A stretch of DNA of 33,126 nucleotides from an uncultured Verrucomicrobiota bacterium (lineage in GTDB: Bacteria > Verrucomicrobiota > Verrucomicrobiia > Limisphaerales > JADLHS01). Positions within the stretch are counted from its first letter, which is position 1, and each line of letters opens with the position of its first letter. The notes under the pieces were generated by a model. The model was given only the letters and a program-made list of their open reading frames with translations, searched no databases and was not told the origin of the DNA. The position numbers and the translations under genes were made by a program. The stretch spans positions 1-33,126 of the forward strand of contig CAIKLQ010000713.1 in the NCBI GenBank assembly GCA_903828255.1, given 5' to 3'. Below are positions 15,765-23,719 of the stretch, piece after piece.

Positions 15765-15820
15765 GCTCCAAACTCCAAACACCAAGCTCCAAAGAAACTT
15801 CAAACATCAAACTTCAGGAA
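15765..15820. repeat. Degenerate heptanucleotide-period array upstream of the helicase gene
   Basis: Read in sevens from 15765: GCTCCAA, ACTCCAA, ACACCAA, GCTCCAA, AGAAACT, TCAAACA, TCAAACT, TCAGGAA. The first four differ by one to three bases, and the next three form a second sub-family. It begins 15 nt upstream of the helicase ATG and so occupies its likely promoter region. Similar G-rich heptamers (GGGTTGA, GGGTTGG) follow at 15855-15868. Confidence 0.6.
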
Positions 15821-15898
15821 ATCCTCCACCGGGCGCCAAGAGTTGGCGGGGCCGGGGTTGAGGGTTGGTTCTGGGAACTTGGGGTTGCGGTTTTTCCG

Positions 15899-16756
15899 TT
15901 AATTCCCCGCCCGCCCCACCCGCTCCTTCACGCGCTCGATGTTGGTCTGGATGCGTTGCACATACCAGTTCGGGCCGTCGGGAAATGGCTCGTTCAGGAA
16001 GCGATACATCCCGCCGAAATCGCAGTCGAGTTTGGGTCGCACGAACTCGCTCCAGAACTCCGGCGTGCGGCGCATCAAGTCGGTGGGACTGCTGAACTGG
16101 CTCACGAACTCCTGCTGGGTGCCATCATGCCGGGCCGCTTCGGCGAACTCCCCGAAAAGAATCGGCAGCTTGTCCGGATAATCCTCGGCGGCCATTTGGC
16201 CTAGGTAATCCGCAGTGGTCAGCGCATGGCCGACGATCGTCTCGAGGGCGTTCTGAAAGGGAATCTTCGTCAGCGCGGCGTCCACACCCGTGCAGCGAAT
16301 CATGTTCTGAACCGCCAGAATGTCGGCGGGGGCAAAATGTTTCTCCCCCAGCAATTGCGCCGCAAATTCCGCACTGCGATGGACGTGCGTGGCAGTGTAT
16401 TTTGCCCCGGTGCCCTCCAGGTCATTGCGCTTTTTCAGATAGCCGGTGTCGTGCAGCAGAATCCCGATGATGCCCAGTTGGAAGAGTCGTTCCGTCAATG
16501 TCGGTTGAGCGTGGGCGCGGTGGCGGCCATGCAGCAGTCGCCCCAGGCAGAGCGTGCCCTGGAGGGAATGTTCAAAATCATGGTAGTGGGCATCCACCGC
16601 TTGGTAATCCGCGTAATTGCCGGTGAAACACTCGACGGCCCAGCCAAAGACGCGCGGCACGAACCGCGGGTCGCCCCCCGGAAACACTCCAAGATATGCC
16701 GCCTGCACTTCCACTTCGACCGCGGTTGGGTCCTTCGTGATAACGGGCTGAAACAT
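15899..16756 (-). CDS. HD-domain phosphohydrolase (cyclic-nucleotide-phosphodiesterase-like)
   Basis: 285 residues. The metal-binding pattern is YHDFEHS (H59, H63), GILLHDTGY (H102-D103) and THVHRS (H124, H126), consistent with an HD/PDEase superfamily enzyme with a divalent metal centre. The YHxxxHS...HD arrangement resembles 3',5'-cyclic-nucleotide phosphodiesterases, but the substrate is unknown and no sensor domain is attached. The protein is probably cytoplasmic: no signal peptide or membrane segment is seen. The ATG at 16756 is supported by the N-terminus MFQPVITKDP and by TTAGAT, a -10-like hexamer 9 nt upstream (16766-16771). The gene lies about 150 nt upstream of the helicase gene on the same strand. 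It is separated from the operon upstream by the hairpin at 16817-16848. Confidence 0.8.
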   Translation of the reverse strand: MFQPVITKDPTAVEVEVQAAYLGVFPGGDPRFVPRVFGWAVECFTGNYADYQAVDAHYHDFEHSLQGTLCLGRLLHGRHRAHAQPTLTERLFQLGIIGILLHDTGYLKKRNDLEGTGAKYTATHVHRSAEFAAQLLGEKHFAPADILAVQNMIRCTGVDAALTKIPFQNALETIVGHALTTADYLGQMAAEDYPDKLPILFGEFAEAARHDGTQQEFVSQFSSPTDLMRRTPEFWSEFVRPKLDCDFGGMYRFLNEPFPDGPNWYVQRIQTNIERVKERVGRAGN

Positions 16757-16816
16757 GTTGGTGAAATCTAAGCCGCGTTCCGGCGGGATGCACGAAATTT
16801 TATGCCGGTCAGAAAT

Positions 16817-16848
16817 ACGGCCTCCCCAAGATTAATCGGGGAGGCCGT
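16817..16848 (-). terminator. Terminator-like hairpin after the S74 operon
   Basis: ACGGCCTCCCC (16817-16827) pairs perfectly with GGGGAGGCCGT (16838-16848), an 11-bp GC-rich stem with a 10-nt loop. On the minus strand the stem is followed by ATTTCT, a weak T-run. It lies about 95 nt past the stop of the minus-strand gene at 16942. Confidence 0.65.
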
Positions 16849-16941
16849 TCAAAGCCCGCTGGCGTAGGCTCCGCGGCCGAAGCGGTGGACTGATTCCGCC
16901 CTGTCAGTTGCGGCACCCGCGCCATGGTGATGCTCCGTCAG

Positions 16942-17487
16942 TTACGGATTTTTTAGCCGGTAATAGTGCGGGATGGCCGTGGGCGGCAACGTCAAACTCT
17001 TGATGCTGCCGTTGTCCTGGATAGCCGGTGGGCCGACGCCGTAGTAGGTCCAATTGCCCAGGATCAAGTCTGTGCAGACTTGCAGGTTGAACCCGGTCGA
17101 AGGCGACGGCCAGGAGATGAGGACGTTGCCGCCGATGCGCGTGATGGTGAGGTCCATCGGCACCGGAGCGATCAGCGCCCAGAAGCCGCCGTCCAACGCG
17201 CCCCCGTCCATGATGCCCGCATCCGGTTGGCCGGCAGTGCCGCTCAACTCGAAGCTGCCGCCGGTGCCGGTGCCGCCGCCGCCGTCCACGGTCCACCAAT
17301 CAATGGTGTAGGGCGGCGCCGAGGCGGAAAGCAGCCCCGCCAGCAGGGCCAGAAGAACCCCTACCGCCGCCACCGACGCACGGCTACCCGGCCCGCATTT
17401 CCCAACAACAGGGTCGGGCCAGCCTTCGGGTCGTCCGGGGACCCACCGCAACGGGCCCCTGACTTGCGATGATTCGTTTTTGTTCAT
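16942..17487 (-). CDS. Small exported protein with planctomycete/verrucomicrobial repeat motifs
   Basis: 181 residues. An unusually long N-region (about 35 residues, including RGPLRWVPGRPEGWPDPVV) precedes a hydrophobic segment (VAAVGVLLALLAGLLSASA), so it is probably secreted. The mature part contains YTIDWWTVDGGGGTGTGG followed by FELSGTAGQPDAG, a motif I recognise from large exported proteins of this phylum. It then has LTITRIGGNVLISWPSPSTGF and ends in a tail (IPHYYRLKNP) like those of their C-terminal beta-sandwich modules. Function is unknown. Its start codon overlaps the stop of the S74 gene (ATGA, 17484-17487), so the two are translationally coupled. A GTG inside the hydrophobic segment would be an alternative start. 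Confidence 0.65.
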   Translation of the reverse strand: MNKNESSQVRGPLRWVPGRPEGWPDPVVGKCGPGSRASVAAVGVLLALLAGLLSASAPPYTIDWWTVDGGGGTGTGGSFELSGTAGQPDAGIMDGGALDGGFWALIAPVPMDLTITRIGGNVLISWPSPSTGFNLQVCTDLILGNWTYYGVGPPAIQDNGSIKSLTLPPTAIPHYYRLKNP

Positions 17488-19487
17488 TGGCCCCCCGCAG
17501 GTGAGTGGTTGAGGGCGAAGGTGCTGGCGGATTTGTCAGCGAGGCGCGCGACGGCCTTCTGCAGGGTGGCGAATTCCGCTTGCATGCGGCTCGCGAGTTC
17601 CTTCTGCGCGGCCAGCTCCCGCTGCATTTCCTGATTGGATTTTTCCAGCGTGGCGATCTTACCATCGCGGGCCTTGAGTTCGGCAGCCTGCTGCTCCAGG
17701 CGGCGGTTCAATTCCTGCGTGGCGGAGACGTTGAGCATGGCGATAGCCTCGTAGTCCACACTGCGGAAGTCCTTCACCTCGCGGCCATAGACGAAGACCT
17801 CGCTGCCATCCGCGACAAAGTCGGTGCGGAACTTGCCCTCGGCAATTTCCAGCACTTCGTGAATGCCTTCCTTCTTGTCGCCGAGGAGACGCACGCGCTC
17901 CCCTTGCTTCAAGGTCGTCGCGAGCTTCACCCAGCCATCTTTCACTTCGGCCTTCTGGAAGATGTCGGGCACAACGTCGGTGGTGCGGCTCACGGCTTGG
18001 GGATAGACCTTTTCCACCTGTTGGGCGATGACCTTCTTCTGCTGGCCGGCGCCTTTGGCCAGGGTGTCAATGTAGGTATAATCGGTGACCTCGATGCCCA
18101 GGAGGGTGTTCAAATCGTGCGCAGCATCCGAGCGCCCGGCGCTGCGCTTGATGCGCGCATCCGAGAACGCCACGTAATAGCCCGCGTAGATGTTGCCGCT
18201 GGCATACAGGGAAGTATGCGAGTCCGTGCCGCTCGTGGAGGTGTACGCACTGGTGCCAGAGATATCCAACAACCCATACGCCGGACCAAACGGCGTGCTG
18301 CCGAAGAAGCCGCTGATTTCCACCTTCGCTTTGGTTGGCGTTGGCGTACCAATAGCCACCGCCGTGCCGACGACGCTCAGGACTTCGTTGGTGTTGCTGC
18401 CCAGGATGAGCCGGCCGCTGCCTCCCGCAGCGTAGATGCGGCAGTCGCCCGCGCCACCGCCACCAGTGGCCACGCCCATCTTCAACCGATAGCTCGCATT
18501 GCCAATCCTGAAGTCTCCTTCGGATCCCGCCACGTTCCAGTTGTTTCCACCCTGCAAGTCCAGCGGAGTGGCCGGACTGGTTGTCCCGATACCAACATAC
18601 CCGGCTCTGGAGAGTGACAGACGGCTAGCCCCACCGGTGTAGAAATCCAAGCCCCACTGGTTGCCGCCGGCGGTGCGTTTGGACGCAATGCCCTCGGCGC
18701 TACCAAGTCCGAAGGTGAGGCCGGCGCCGCCCAACGTGCCATTCTGGATAAAGCCGGCATTGGCGTCGGATTGGTCAATGGCCACATCCCCGAACCTGCT
18801 GATGAGCATTTGTTTCCGGAGCGGTTCTCCGAAAGCCATCTTGGTGTAAAACGTCAAGTATCCGTACCCATCGTCGAAGGAGGACATGATCGCTCCCTCG
18901 CCCGAGGCGTAATACTGAAAGCCAAGCCCTGTGAACTTGGTCAGGCTTATGGAGTAATCGCTGGTCACGATCAGCCCTGGCCCGGCAGCGACGGCGTTTC
19001 GGTTGAAAATGTTGGTTCCCGTGAATGTCTGAGTATTGCGATTCAGCAGCGCCACGTTTGCGGTCAAACCCGCATCAGGCACCGCGCCGGCGGTAGCGGC
19101 AACACTGCCGGCAGTGATGGCGTATGGCGTCGGTGTGAGCTTCTGCCGCGGGGTGATTACACTGTAAGAAGGGCCACCGAAGACCTTGGATTCAATCTGC
19201 AAATAACGATCCGGACCGGTGAAAATGCCCGCACCAAAATCCAGCGGCACCGTGAACAAGCCGCCGCTCACGCTCACCGGGGCGAGCACCACCGCGCCGC
19301 CCACTTGCAGGCCAGCCGCAGCCGAATCCCAGACCGTGTAGCGCATGTCGTAGAGGCCGGTCGCCGGACTGCCGGCATCTACTAACCGGCCTTGATAGGT
19401 GAACGCCGTGCCGATGGCGGCAGCGGGATGAACGCCGCCGAGCAAGCCCAGCAGCGAGATTACCATGAGGAGTTTTGTTTTTTTCAT
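17484..19487 (-). CDS. Exported fibre-like protein with C-terminal peptidase-S74 (intramolecular chaperone) domain
   Basis: 667 residues. Residues 1-24 are a signal peptide (MKKTKLLMVISLLGLL, PAAA). The N-terminal domain (FTYQGRLVDAGSPATGLYD to YAITAGSVA) is one often found on exported verrucomicrobial and planctomycete proteins. The middle is a Gly/Thr-rich fibre-like region with GYVGIGTTSPATPLDLQGG, reminiscent of trimeric phage tail-fibre repeats. The S74 domain begins near residue 440 with SDARIK (S442-D443, K447), the self-cleavage site pattern of endosialidase-type chaperone domains, and contains LLGIEVTDYTYI and KKVIAQQVEKVYPQAV. A coiled coil follows (about 590-650, NRRLEQQAAELKARDGKI). 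By family knowledge the domain helps trimerise the fibre and then cuts itself off. No phage structural genes surround it, so a cell-surface role is more likely than a prophage one. Confidence 0.8.
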   Translation of the reverse strand: MKKTKLLMVISLLGLLGGVHPAAAIGTAFTYQGRLVDAGSPATGLYDMRYTVWDSAAAGLQVGGAVVLAPVSVSGGLFTVPLDFGAGIFTGPDRYLQIESKVFGGPSYSVITPRQKLTPTPYAITAGSVAATAGAVPDAGLTANVALLNRNTQTFTGTNIFNRNAVAAGPGLIVTSDYSISLTKFTGLGFQYYASGEGAIMSSFDDGYGYLTFYTKMAFGEPLRKQMLISRFGDVAIDQSDANAGFIQNGTLGGAGLTFGLGSAEGIASKRTAGGNQWGLDFYTGGASRLSLSRAGYVGIGTTSPATPLDLQGGNNWNVAGSEGDFRIGNASYRLKMGVATGGGGAGDCRIYAAGGSGRLILGSNTNEVLSVVGTAVAIGTPTPTKAKVEISGFFGSTPFGPAYGLLDISGTSAYTSTSGTDSHTSLYASGNIYAGYYVAFSDARIKRSAGRSDAAHDLNTLLGIEVTDYTYIDTLAKGAGQQKKVIAQQVEKVYPQAVSRTTDVVPDIFQKAEVKDGWVKLATTLKQGERVRLLGDKKEGIHEVLEIAEGKFRTDFVADGSEVFVYGREVKDFRSVDYEAIAMLNVSATQELNRRLEQQAAELKARDGKIATLEKSNQEMQRELAAQKELASRMQAEFATLQKAVARLADKSASTFALNHSPAGGQ

Positions 19488-19798
19488 GAGTCTTCTTGTT
19501 TGTTTTGTTGTTGTTTTTGGGTTGTTTTCCGGGGTCCGCTCCGGCTTGCGGCCGAAGTGCGGGCCACTGACGGATGTGCGGACTAGACCAGAACCTCCAA
19601 GTTTGTGCCAGTGGAAATTCGCTTTTTCGCAATGTATCAGTTTCGCTGCCGGCTCCGCCGTGGAAATGAAGCCCCGCTCATCCGCGGACCGCCCGGCGGA
19701 TCACGGAGGTTTGGCGTTGGGGCGGTTTGCTTGCCCGGCGGAATTTCGCCAACTAGACTCCGCCATGCAGAAAACACGGAATCGAAAGGCGTCTCACA
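19488..19798. other. Divergent intergenic region between the S74 operon and the ABC exporter
   Basis: 311 nt. Next to the S74 gene the minus-strand leader is A-rich and ends in AAGAAGACTC before the ATG, which offers a Shine-Dalgarno-like AAGAAG. A promoter for the right-hand gene is listed separately. No reading frame here looks genuine. Confidence 0.55.
19731..19759 (+). promoter_or_regulatory. Sigma70-like promoter of the ABC exporter gene
   Basis: TTGCCC (19731-19736), a 17-nt spacer and TAGACT (19754-19759). This would give a leader of roughly 33 nt before the ATG at 19799. Spacing is ideal and both hexamers are recognisable but imperfect. Confidence 0.4.
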
Positions 19799-21703
19799 AT
19801 GGCTAACAGCGCGAACTCCGCTGATCCGACGCTCAGCGCGAAGTCCCGCGGGACTTGGGAAGTCGTTCGGCGCGTCGCTGTCTATTTACGACCTTACAAA
19901 CGGCTCGCGGCCACCACCATTCTTTGCGCGGTGCTCTCACTGCTGGCGTCGTTCGCGTTTCCGAAGCTCACGGCCTACGCGCTTGACGAGGTCATCGGCA
20001 AAGGCCAGGCCGATCGGCTCCCGGCGGTGATGCTGGGTTTGATTGGCGCTTTTCTGCTGCGCGACCTGTTCAACTCGTTCCGCATCCTGGTCAACAACCA
20101 CTTCGAGCAGAACGTCATTTTCGACATGCGCCGCGAGGTCTATGCCCGGCTGCAACGCCTGCCCGTCGGCTACTTCGACCAACGGGCGTCGGGCGACTTG
20201 ATGACGCGCATCATCGAAGACGTGAACTCCGTCGAGCGGGTGTTGATTGACGGGACGGAGCAAGGGGTTGTCGCGTTGGTGGGGGTCATCGGCGTCGGGG
20301 CGATCTTGTTTTGGACCAATCCGGTGCTGGCGCTGGTCGCCATGGCGCCCATTCCCATCCTGGCGGCGGGCGCGCTGTGGTACACGCTGACGGCGCATCG
20401 GCGCTACCGGCGCCAACGCGAAGCCTCCAGCGCCATGAACGCGCTGCTCATGGACAATCTGCAAGGCGTGCGACAGATCAAAGCCTTCGGTCGCGAGGCG
20501 CACGAGGAGGCGCGGTTCCGCGCCCGGGCGGATGAACTGCGGCAGGGCACGCTCGGCATCATGCGCGTCTGGGCGATTTATTCGCCGGTGATGGGCTTTG
20601 CCGGCGCGATTGGTTTCGCGCTCGTGCTCTGGGTGGGCGGGCGGATGGTGATCCAGCACGAAATGGCCGCGGGCGCGCTCGTGGGTTACTTGCTTTACCT
20701 CGGCATGTTCTACACGCCGGTCGGGCAGTTGCACGGGTTGAATCAATTGCTGCAAGCCGGCCGTGCCGCCGGCGAGCGGGTGCTGGATATTCTGGATGCG
20801 GAGAAGGAACGCGCCGATGGCAGCGCGCGGCGACCGCTCCATCAATCGATTCGCGGCGAAGTTATTTTCGAGGACGTGAGCTTCAGCTATGCGCAGGAAT
20901 TGGAGCGCCGAACTCCGATTCGGCGCGAGTCGGACAGGGCCGCGCAACCCGCCGAAGCGGAGTTCGGCGCTCCGACCGCGGCGCAGCCGGTGTTGCGCGA
21001 CATCTCCCTCCACGCCCGTCCCGGCGAAATGATTGCGCTCGTCGGGCCGACCGGCGCGGGCAAATCCACCGTCGTCAATTTGCTCCCGGCCTTTTACGAA
21101 CTGGCGGCGGGCCGCATCCTGATAGACGGTCAGGACATCGCGGGCGCAACTTTGGATTCGTTGCGCGAACACATCAGCGTCGTGAGTCAGGAGGCGTTTC
21201 TGTTCAACGGCACGCTTCGCGAGAACATTCTTTATGGCCGGTTGGACGCGACCGAGGCGGAGCTGATCGCCGCTTCGCGCGCGGCCAACTGCCACGATTT
21301 CATCGCCCGCCTGCCGCAAGGCTACGATGCGCGCGTCGGTGAACGCGGCGTGAAACTCAGCGTCGGCGAGAAACAGCGCGTGAGCATCGCGCGGGCGCTG
21401 CTCAAGAATTCGCCCATCCTCATTCTCGACGAGGCCACCGCCAGCGTGGATACGGCGACCGAACGGCTGATTCAAGATGCACTGGAGCGCTTGATGGCGG
21501 GCCGCACCAGCTTCATCATCGCGCACCGGTTGAGCACGATCCTGAACGCGGACCAGATTCTGGTGATGCGGCAGGGGCAAATTGTCGAGCGCGGCACGCA
21601 CGGGGAACTCGTGGAGTTGAATGGACTTTACGCCCGGCTGGCACGCATTCAAAACACCGCCACGATCGAGGAGAGTTTTGAGAAGTTGGGCGCGACGGGG
21701 TGA
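19799..21703 (+). CDS. MsbA-like ABC exporter half-transporter with an in-frame repeat insertion
   Basis: 634 residues: a six-helix exporter membrane domain (about 20-325) fused to an ATPase domain. ATPase landmarks are the A-loop FSYA (about residue 363), Walker A GPTGAGKST, Q-loop VVSQEAFLFNGT, signature LSVGEKQRVS, Walker B ILILDEATASVD and switch His in IAHRLSTI. Such half-transporters dimerise and export lipids, drugs or peptides; the substrate is not predictable here. Odd point: between the A-loop and the strand VLRDISL there are about 30 residues (ELERRTPIRRESDRAAQPAE and onward) where homologues have a short loop. They are encoded by the 72-nt palindrome at 20902-20973. The frame is kept and all catalytic motifs are intact, so the protein is probably functional. 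The start at 19799 follows GAAAGG at a workable distance. Confidence 0.9.
   Translation: MANSANSADPTLSAKSRGTWEVVRRVAVYLRPYKRLAATTILCAVLSLLASFAFPKLTAYALDEVIGKGQADRLPAVMLGLIGAFLLRDLFNSFRILVNNHFEQNVIFDMRREVYARLQRLPVGYFDQRASGDLMTRIIEDVNSVERVLIDGTEQGVVALVGVIGVGAILFWTNPVLALVAMAPIPILAAGALWYTLTAHRRYRRQREASSAMNALLMDNLQGVRQIKAFGREAHEEARFRARADELRQGTLGIMRVWAIYSPVMGFAGAIGFALVLWVGGRMVIQHEMAAGALVGYLLYLGMFYTPVGQLHGLNQLLQAGRAAGERVLDILDAEKERADGSARRPLHQSIRGEVIFEDVSFSYAQELERRTPIRRESDRAAQPAEAEFGAPTAAQPVLRDISLHARPGEMIALVGPTGAGKSTVVNLLPAFYELAAGRILIDGQDIAGATLDSLREHISVVSQEAFLFNGTLRENILYGRLDATEAELIAASRAANCHDFIARLPQGYDARVGERGVKLSVGEKQRVSIARALLKNSPILILDEATASVDTATERLIQDALERLMAGRTSFIIAHRLSTILNADQILVMRQGQIVERGTHGELVELNGLYARLARIQNTATIEESFEKLGATG
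20902..20973. repeat. Palindromic repeat element inserted in frame in the ABC exporter
   Basis: The left arm 20902-20925 and the right arm 20950-20973 are inverted copies over 24 bp with a single mismatch; the outer 16 bp (GGAGCGCCGAACTCCG) are perfect. The loop is 24 nt. Total length is 72 nt, exactly 24 codons, so the host frame is preserved. It falls in a surface loop of the ATPase domain. Confidence 0.8.
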
Positions 21704-21926
21704 TTCGTGCAACCGCTTCCCAGTGGCGAGGAACAGGTGGGTGAGGGTTAGGGCCTTGCGTTTCCAACGTGTGGCTCGGATTGATGGAGGAATATCTTGA
21801 ACTCGCGTCAACCTGCGGCATAGTTTCGCGCCGCGTTTGAAAGCCCGGCGACGGCTATCTGCCTCAGTAGCGATGGCCGCCGGTCGGTCTTGGCACAATT
21901 GAAACAATTATTCGAGCAGTCCAAAC
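21704..21926. other. Intergenic region, nothing recognised
   Basis: About 220 nt between the ABC exporter and the PEP-CTERM gene. I see no gene, hairpin cluster or clear promoter in it. Confidence 0.4.
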
Positions 21927-22730
21927 ATGATACCAAAAATGTCCGAATCCAAATCCGTCACCAGTCGTTTCTTGCCGGTTACTTTCGGAGTGGCGCTGCT
22001 GGCGACCACCGTCAGCCTACACGCCCAAGTGATCACCGTTCCCAACAGCTCTTTCGAGTCTCAGTCCGGCTCGGGTCAGCCGTTCGGTGTGAACATCAAC
22101 ATTGACTCGTGGCAGAAAGCGGCTCGGCCAGATTATTTTCCGGCGGGCGGATACAGCGGATTTTTCTGGGTGCAGACGGCGGGCGTATTTGTGGACCCCA
22201 ATCCGTACGGCAACCGCGACGGGACCCAGGCGGGCTATCTGTTATCGTTCCCGCAAGTGGCATTGTTCCAGGATTACAACACGGTGGCTTGGAATGACGT
22301 TTCACCCTCGCATAACTTCAACGCGATCTTCGAACCCGGTAAATCCTACTCCCTTACGGTTGGGCTCTTTGGCAAAAACATGACTGAAGGCTCCACGTTG
22401 AGCCTGAGTTTGTATTACCGGGACGGCTTGGCCAACATGGTAACGGTCGGTTCGACTACCGTGACATACACTGCGGCGGGTTTCCCCAACACCCCGCCAT
22501 TGAGTCTGTTCGACTACGTCGTGAATGTTCCGACCGTTCAAGCGGGCGACGCCTGGGCAGGTCAGAACATCGGAATCAAGATTGAATCCACTTTCGGATA
22601 CGGCGACGGCAATTGGGACTTTGACAATTTCCGCCTGCAAGCCGTTCCCGAACCGACGAGCCTGTCGCTTCTGGCGTTGGGGTTGGGTGGATGGCTCTTG
22701 CGAACCCGGTTTCCGCGCCGGCGGGTGTAA
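21927..22730 (+). CDS. PEP-CTERM exported protein
   Basis: 267 residues. A signal peptide occupies roughly residues 1-33 (VTFGVALLATTVSLHAQ). The mature domain (VITVPNSSFESQSGS to WDFDNFRLQAV) is a beta-rich module beginning with the N-x-SFE pattern seen in jelly-roll, carbohydrate-binding-like domains; its ligand is unknown. The C-terminus has the PEP-CTERM sorting signal: VPEPTSLSLLALGLGGWLL and a basic end RTRFPRRRV. By family knowledge this signal is read by an exosortase (EpsH/XrtA type) and links the protein to extracellular polymer export; no exosortase gene is in the window. ATG codons at 21927 and 21939 are both possible starts. The gene is followed at 26 nt by a paralogue without the sorting signal. 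Confidence 0.85.
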   Translation: MIPKMSESKSVTSRFLPVTFGVALLATTVSLHAQVITVPNSSFESQSGSGQPFGVNINIDSWQKAARPDYFPAGGYSGFFWVQTAGVFVDPNPYGNRDGTQAGYLLSFPQVALFQDYNTVAWNDVSPSHNFNAIFEPGKSYSLTVGLFGKNMTEGSTLSLSLYYRDGLANMVTVGSTTVTYTAAGFPNTPPLSLFDYVVNVPTVQAGDAWAGQNIGIKIESTFGYGDGNWDFDNFRLQAVPEPTSLSLLALGLGGWLLRTRFPRRRV

Positions 22731-22755
22731 TCAACTTCCACTGGAGCCGTGAGGT

Positions 22756-23718
22756 ATGTCCACCAGCACCGCAACCGCCGGACGCCCACCGGGCAAATGG
22801 ACGAGAGCATTCTGCGCCGCGCTGGCGATTGGTTTGCTTGCTTCTTGCGGTTGGTCGCCGACCGCCCTCGCCCAGCCGATTTTCGTGCCCAATGCCTCGT
22901 TCGAATCGCCCCTCATCACTTACGTCGGCATCTCCATTGATTCCTGGCAGAAGTCGCCCAAGCCCGATGGCTACGTCGAGAGCGGTGGAATTTTTTGGGA
23001 TCAACTCGTGGGCGCTTTCAAGAATACTCCGCCGATCAGCGGCGATCACATTGACAACTGCGATGGTAACCAAGCCATCTGGCTGTTCGCCATGCCGGAA
23101 GTCGCGGTGTTCCAAGACTACGATTCCGTTGACTGGCATGGTCTGCCGCCATCACACCAGTTCAACGCTACTTTCGAGGTCGGAAAATCGTATCATTTGA
23201 CGGTCGGGGTGATTGGCACGGGCGGCGGAATGTTGCCCGGGGCGACGCTCGCGTTGAATCTCTACTATCGCGACGTTGCCAGCAACCAGGTGGCGGTGGC
23301 GACAACAATCCTCACCAACGCACCGGAAGTTTTCAGCAACAACACGCACTTCATTGATTTCGAGGTGAACGTTCCCGTCGTTCAAGCCGGCGCACCGTGG
23401 GCGGGGCAGCATATTGGGATCGAGTTTGTTTCCACCGTCAGCACCAACCTGCAAGGCGGCTATTGGGACTTGGACAATGTCCGGTTGATCGCCGGAACGG
23501 TTTTGCAGCAACCGCAGTTCACGAACGGCGCGTTTCAATTCACCTTGTTCGGGCAACCCGGAGCTCAGTTCGCCATCCTTGCCAATGAGAGCGTGGCGGC
23601 ACCGTTGCCCAACTGGACTCAACTACAAATCATCACGAACGTCACGGGCCGCGCGACGTTCAGCGATCCGAACTGGCCAGCGTCCGGGCGGTTTTACCGG
23701 GCGCAGCAGTTGCCTTGA
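22756..23718 (+). CDS. Exported paralogue of the PEP-CTERM protein with a different C-terminal module
   Basis: 320 residues. A signal peptide (about 1-40, [22 protein letters not shown]) leads into a domain clearly related to the preceding gene: [83 protein letters not shown] and YWDLDNVRL all have counterparts at the same positions. Instead of PEP-CTERM it ends in a module of about 75 residues ([20 protein letters not shown] to [10 protein letters not shown]) of a type common at the C-termini of exported proteins in this phylum. The Cys in LLASCGW could be read as a lipobox, but its position and the following ALAQ cut site favour ordinary secretion. GAGGT just before the ATG at 22756 supports the start. 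Probably co-transcribed with both neighbours. Confidence 0.8.
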   Translation: MSTSTATAGRPPGKWTRAFCAALAIGLLASCGWSPTALAQPIFVPNASFESPLITYVGISIDSWQKSPKPDGYVESGGIFWDQLVGAFKNTPPISGDHIDNCDGNQAIWLFAMPEVAVFQDYDSVDWHGLPPSHQFNATFEVGKSYHLTVGVIGTGGGMLPGATLALNLYYRDVASNQVAVATTILTNAPEVFSNNTHFIDFEVNVPVVQAGAPWAGQHIGIEFVSTVSTNLQGGYWDLDNVRLIAGTVLQQPQFTNGAFQFTLFGQPGAQFAILANESVAAPLPNWTQLQIITNVTGRATFSDPNWPASGRFYRAQQLP

Positions 23719-23719
23719 T

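Noticed and set aside
14455-15861. Plus-strand open frame of 468 codons opposite the helicase
   Set aside because: The helicase motifs on the minus strand are unambiguous; the opposite frame has no recognisable domain.
17484-19487. Prophage tail-fibre module
   Set aside because: It has a Sec signal peptide and lies among chromosomal genes with no phage structural, integrase or lysis genes.
19937-21907. Minus-strand open frame of 656 codons opposite the ABC exporter
   Set aside because: Antisense shadow of an exporter with all motifs. Its translation is Arg/His/Gln-rich and shows no recognisable domain.
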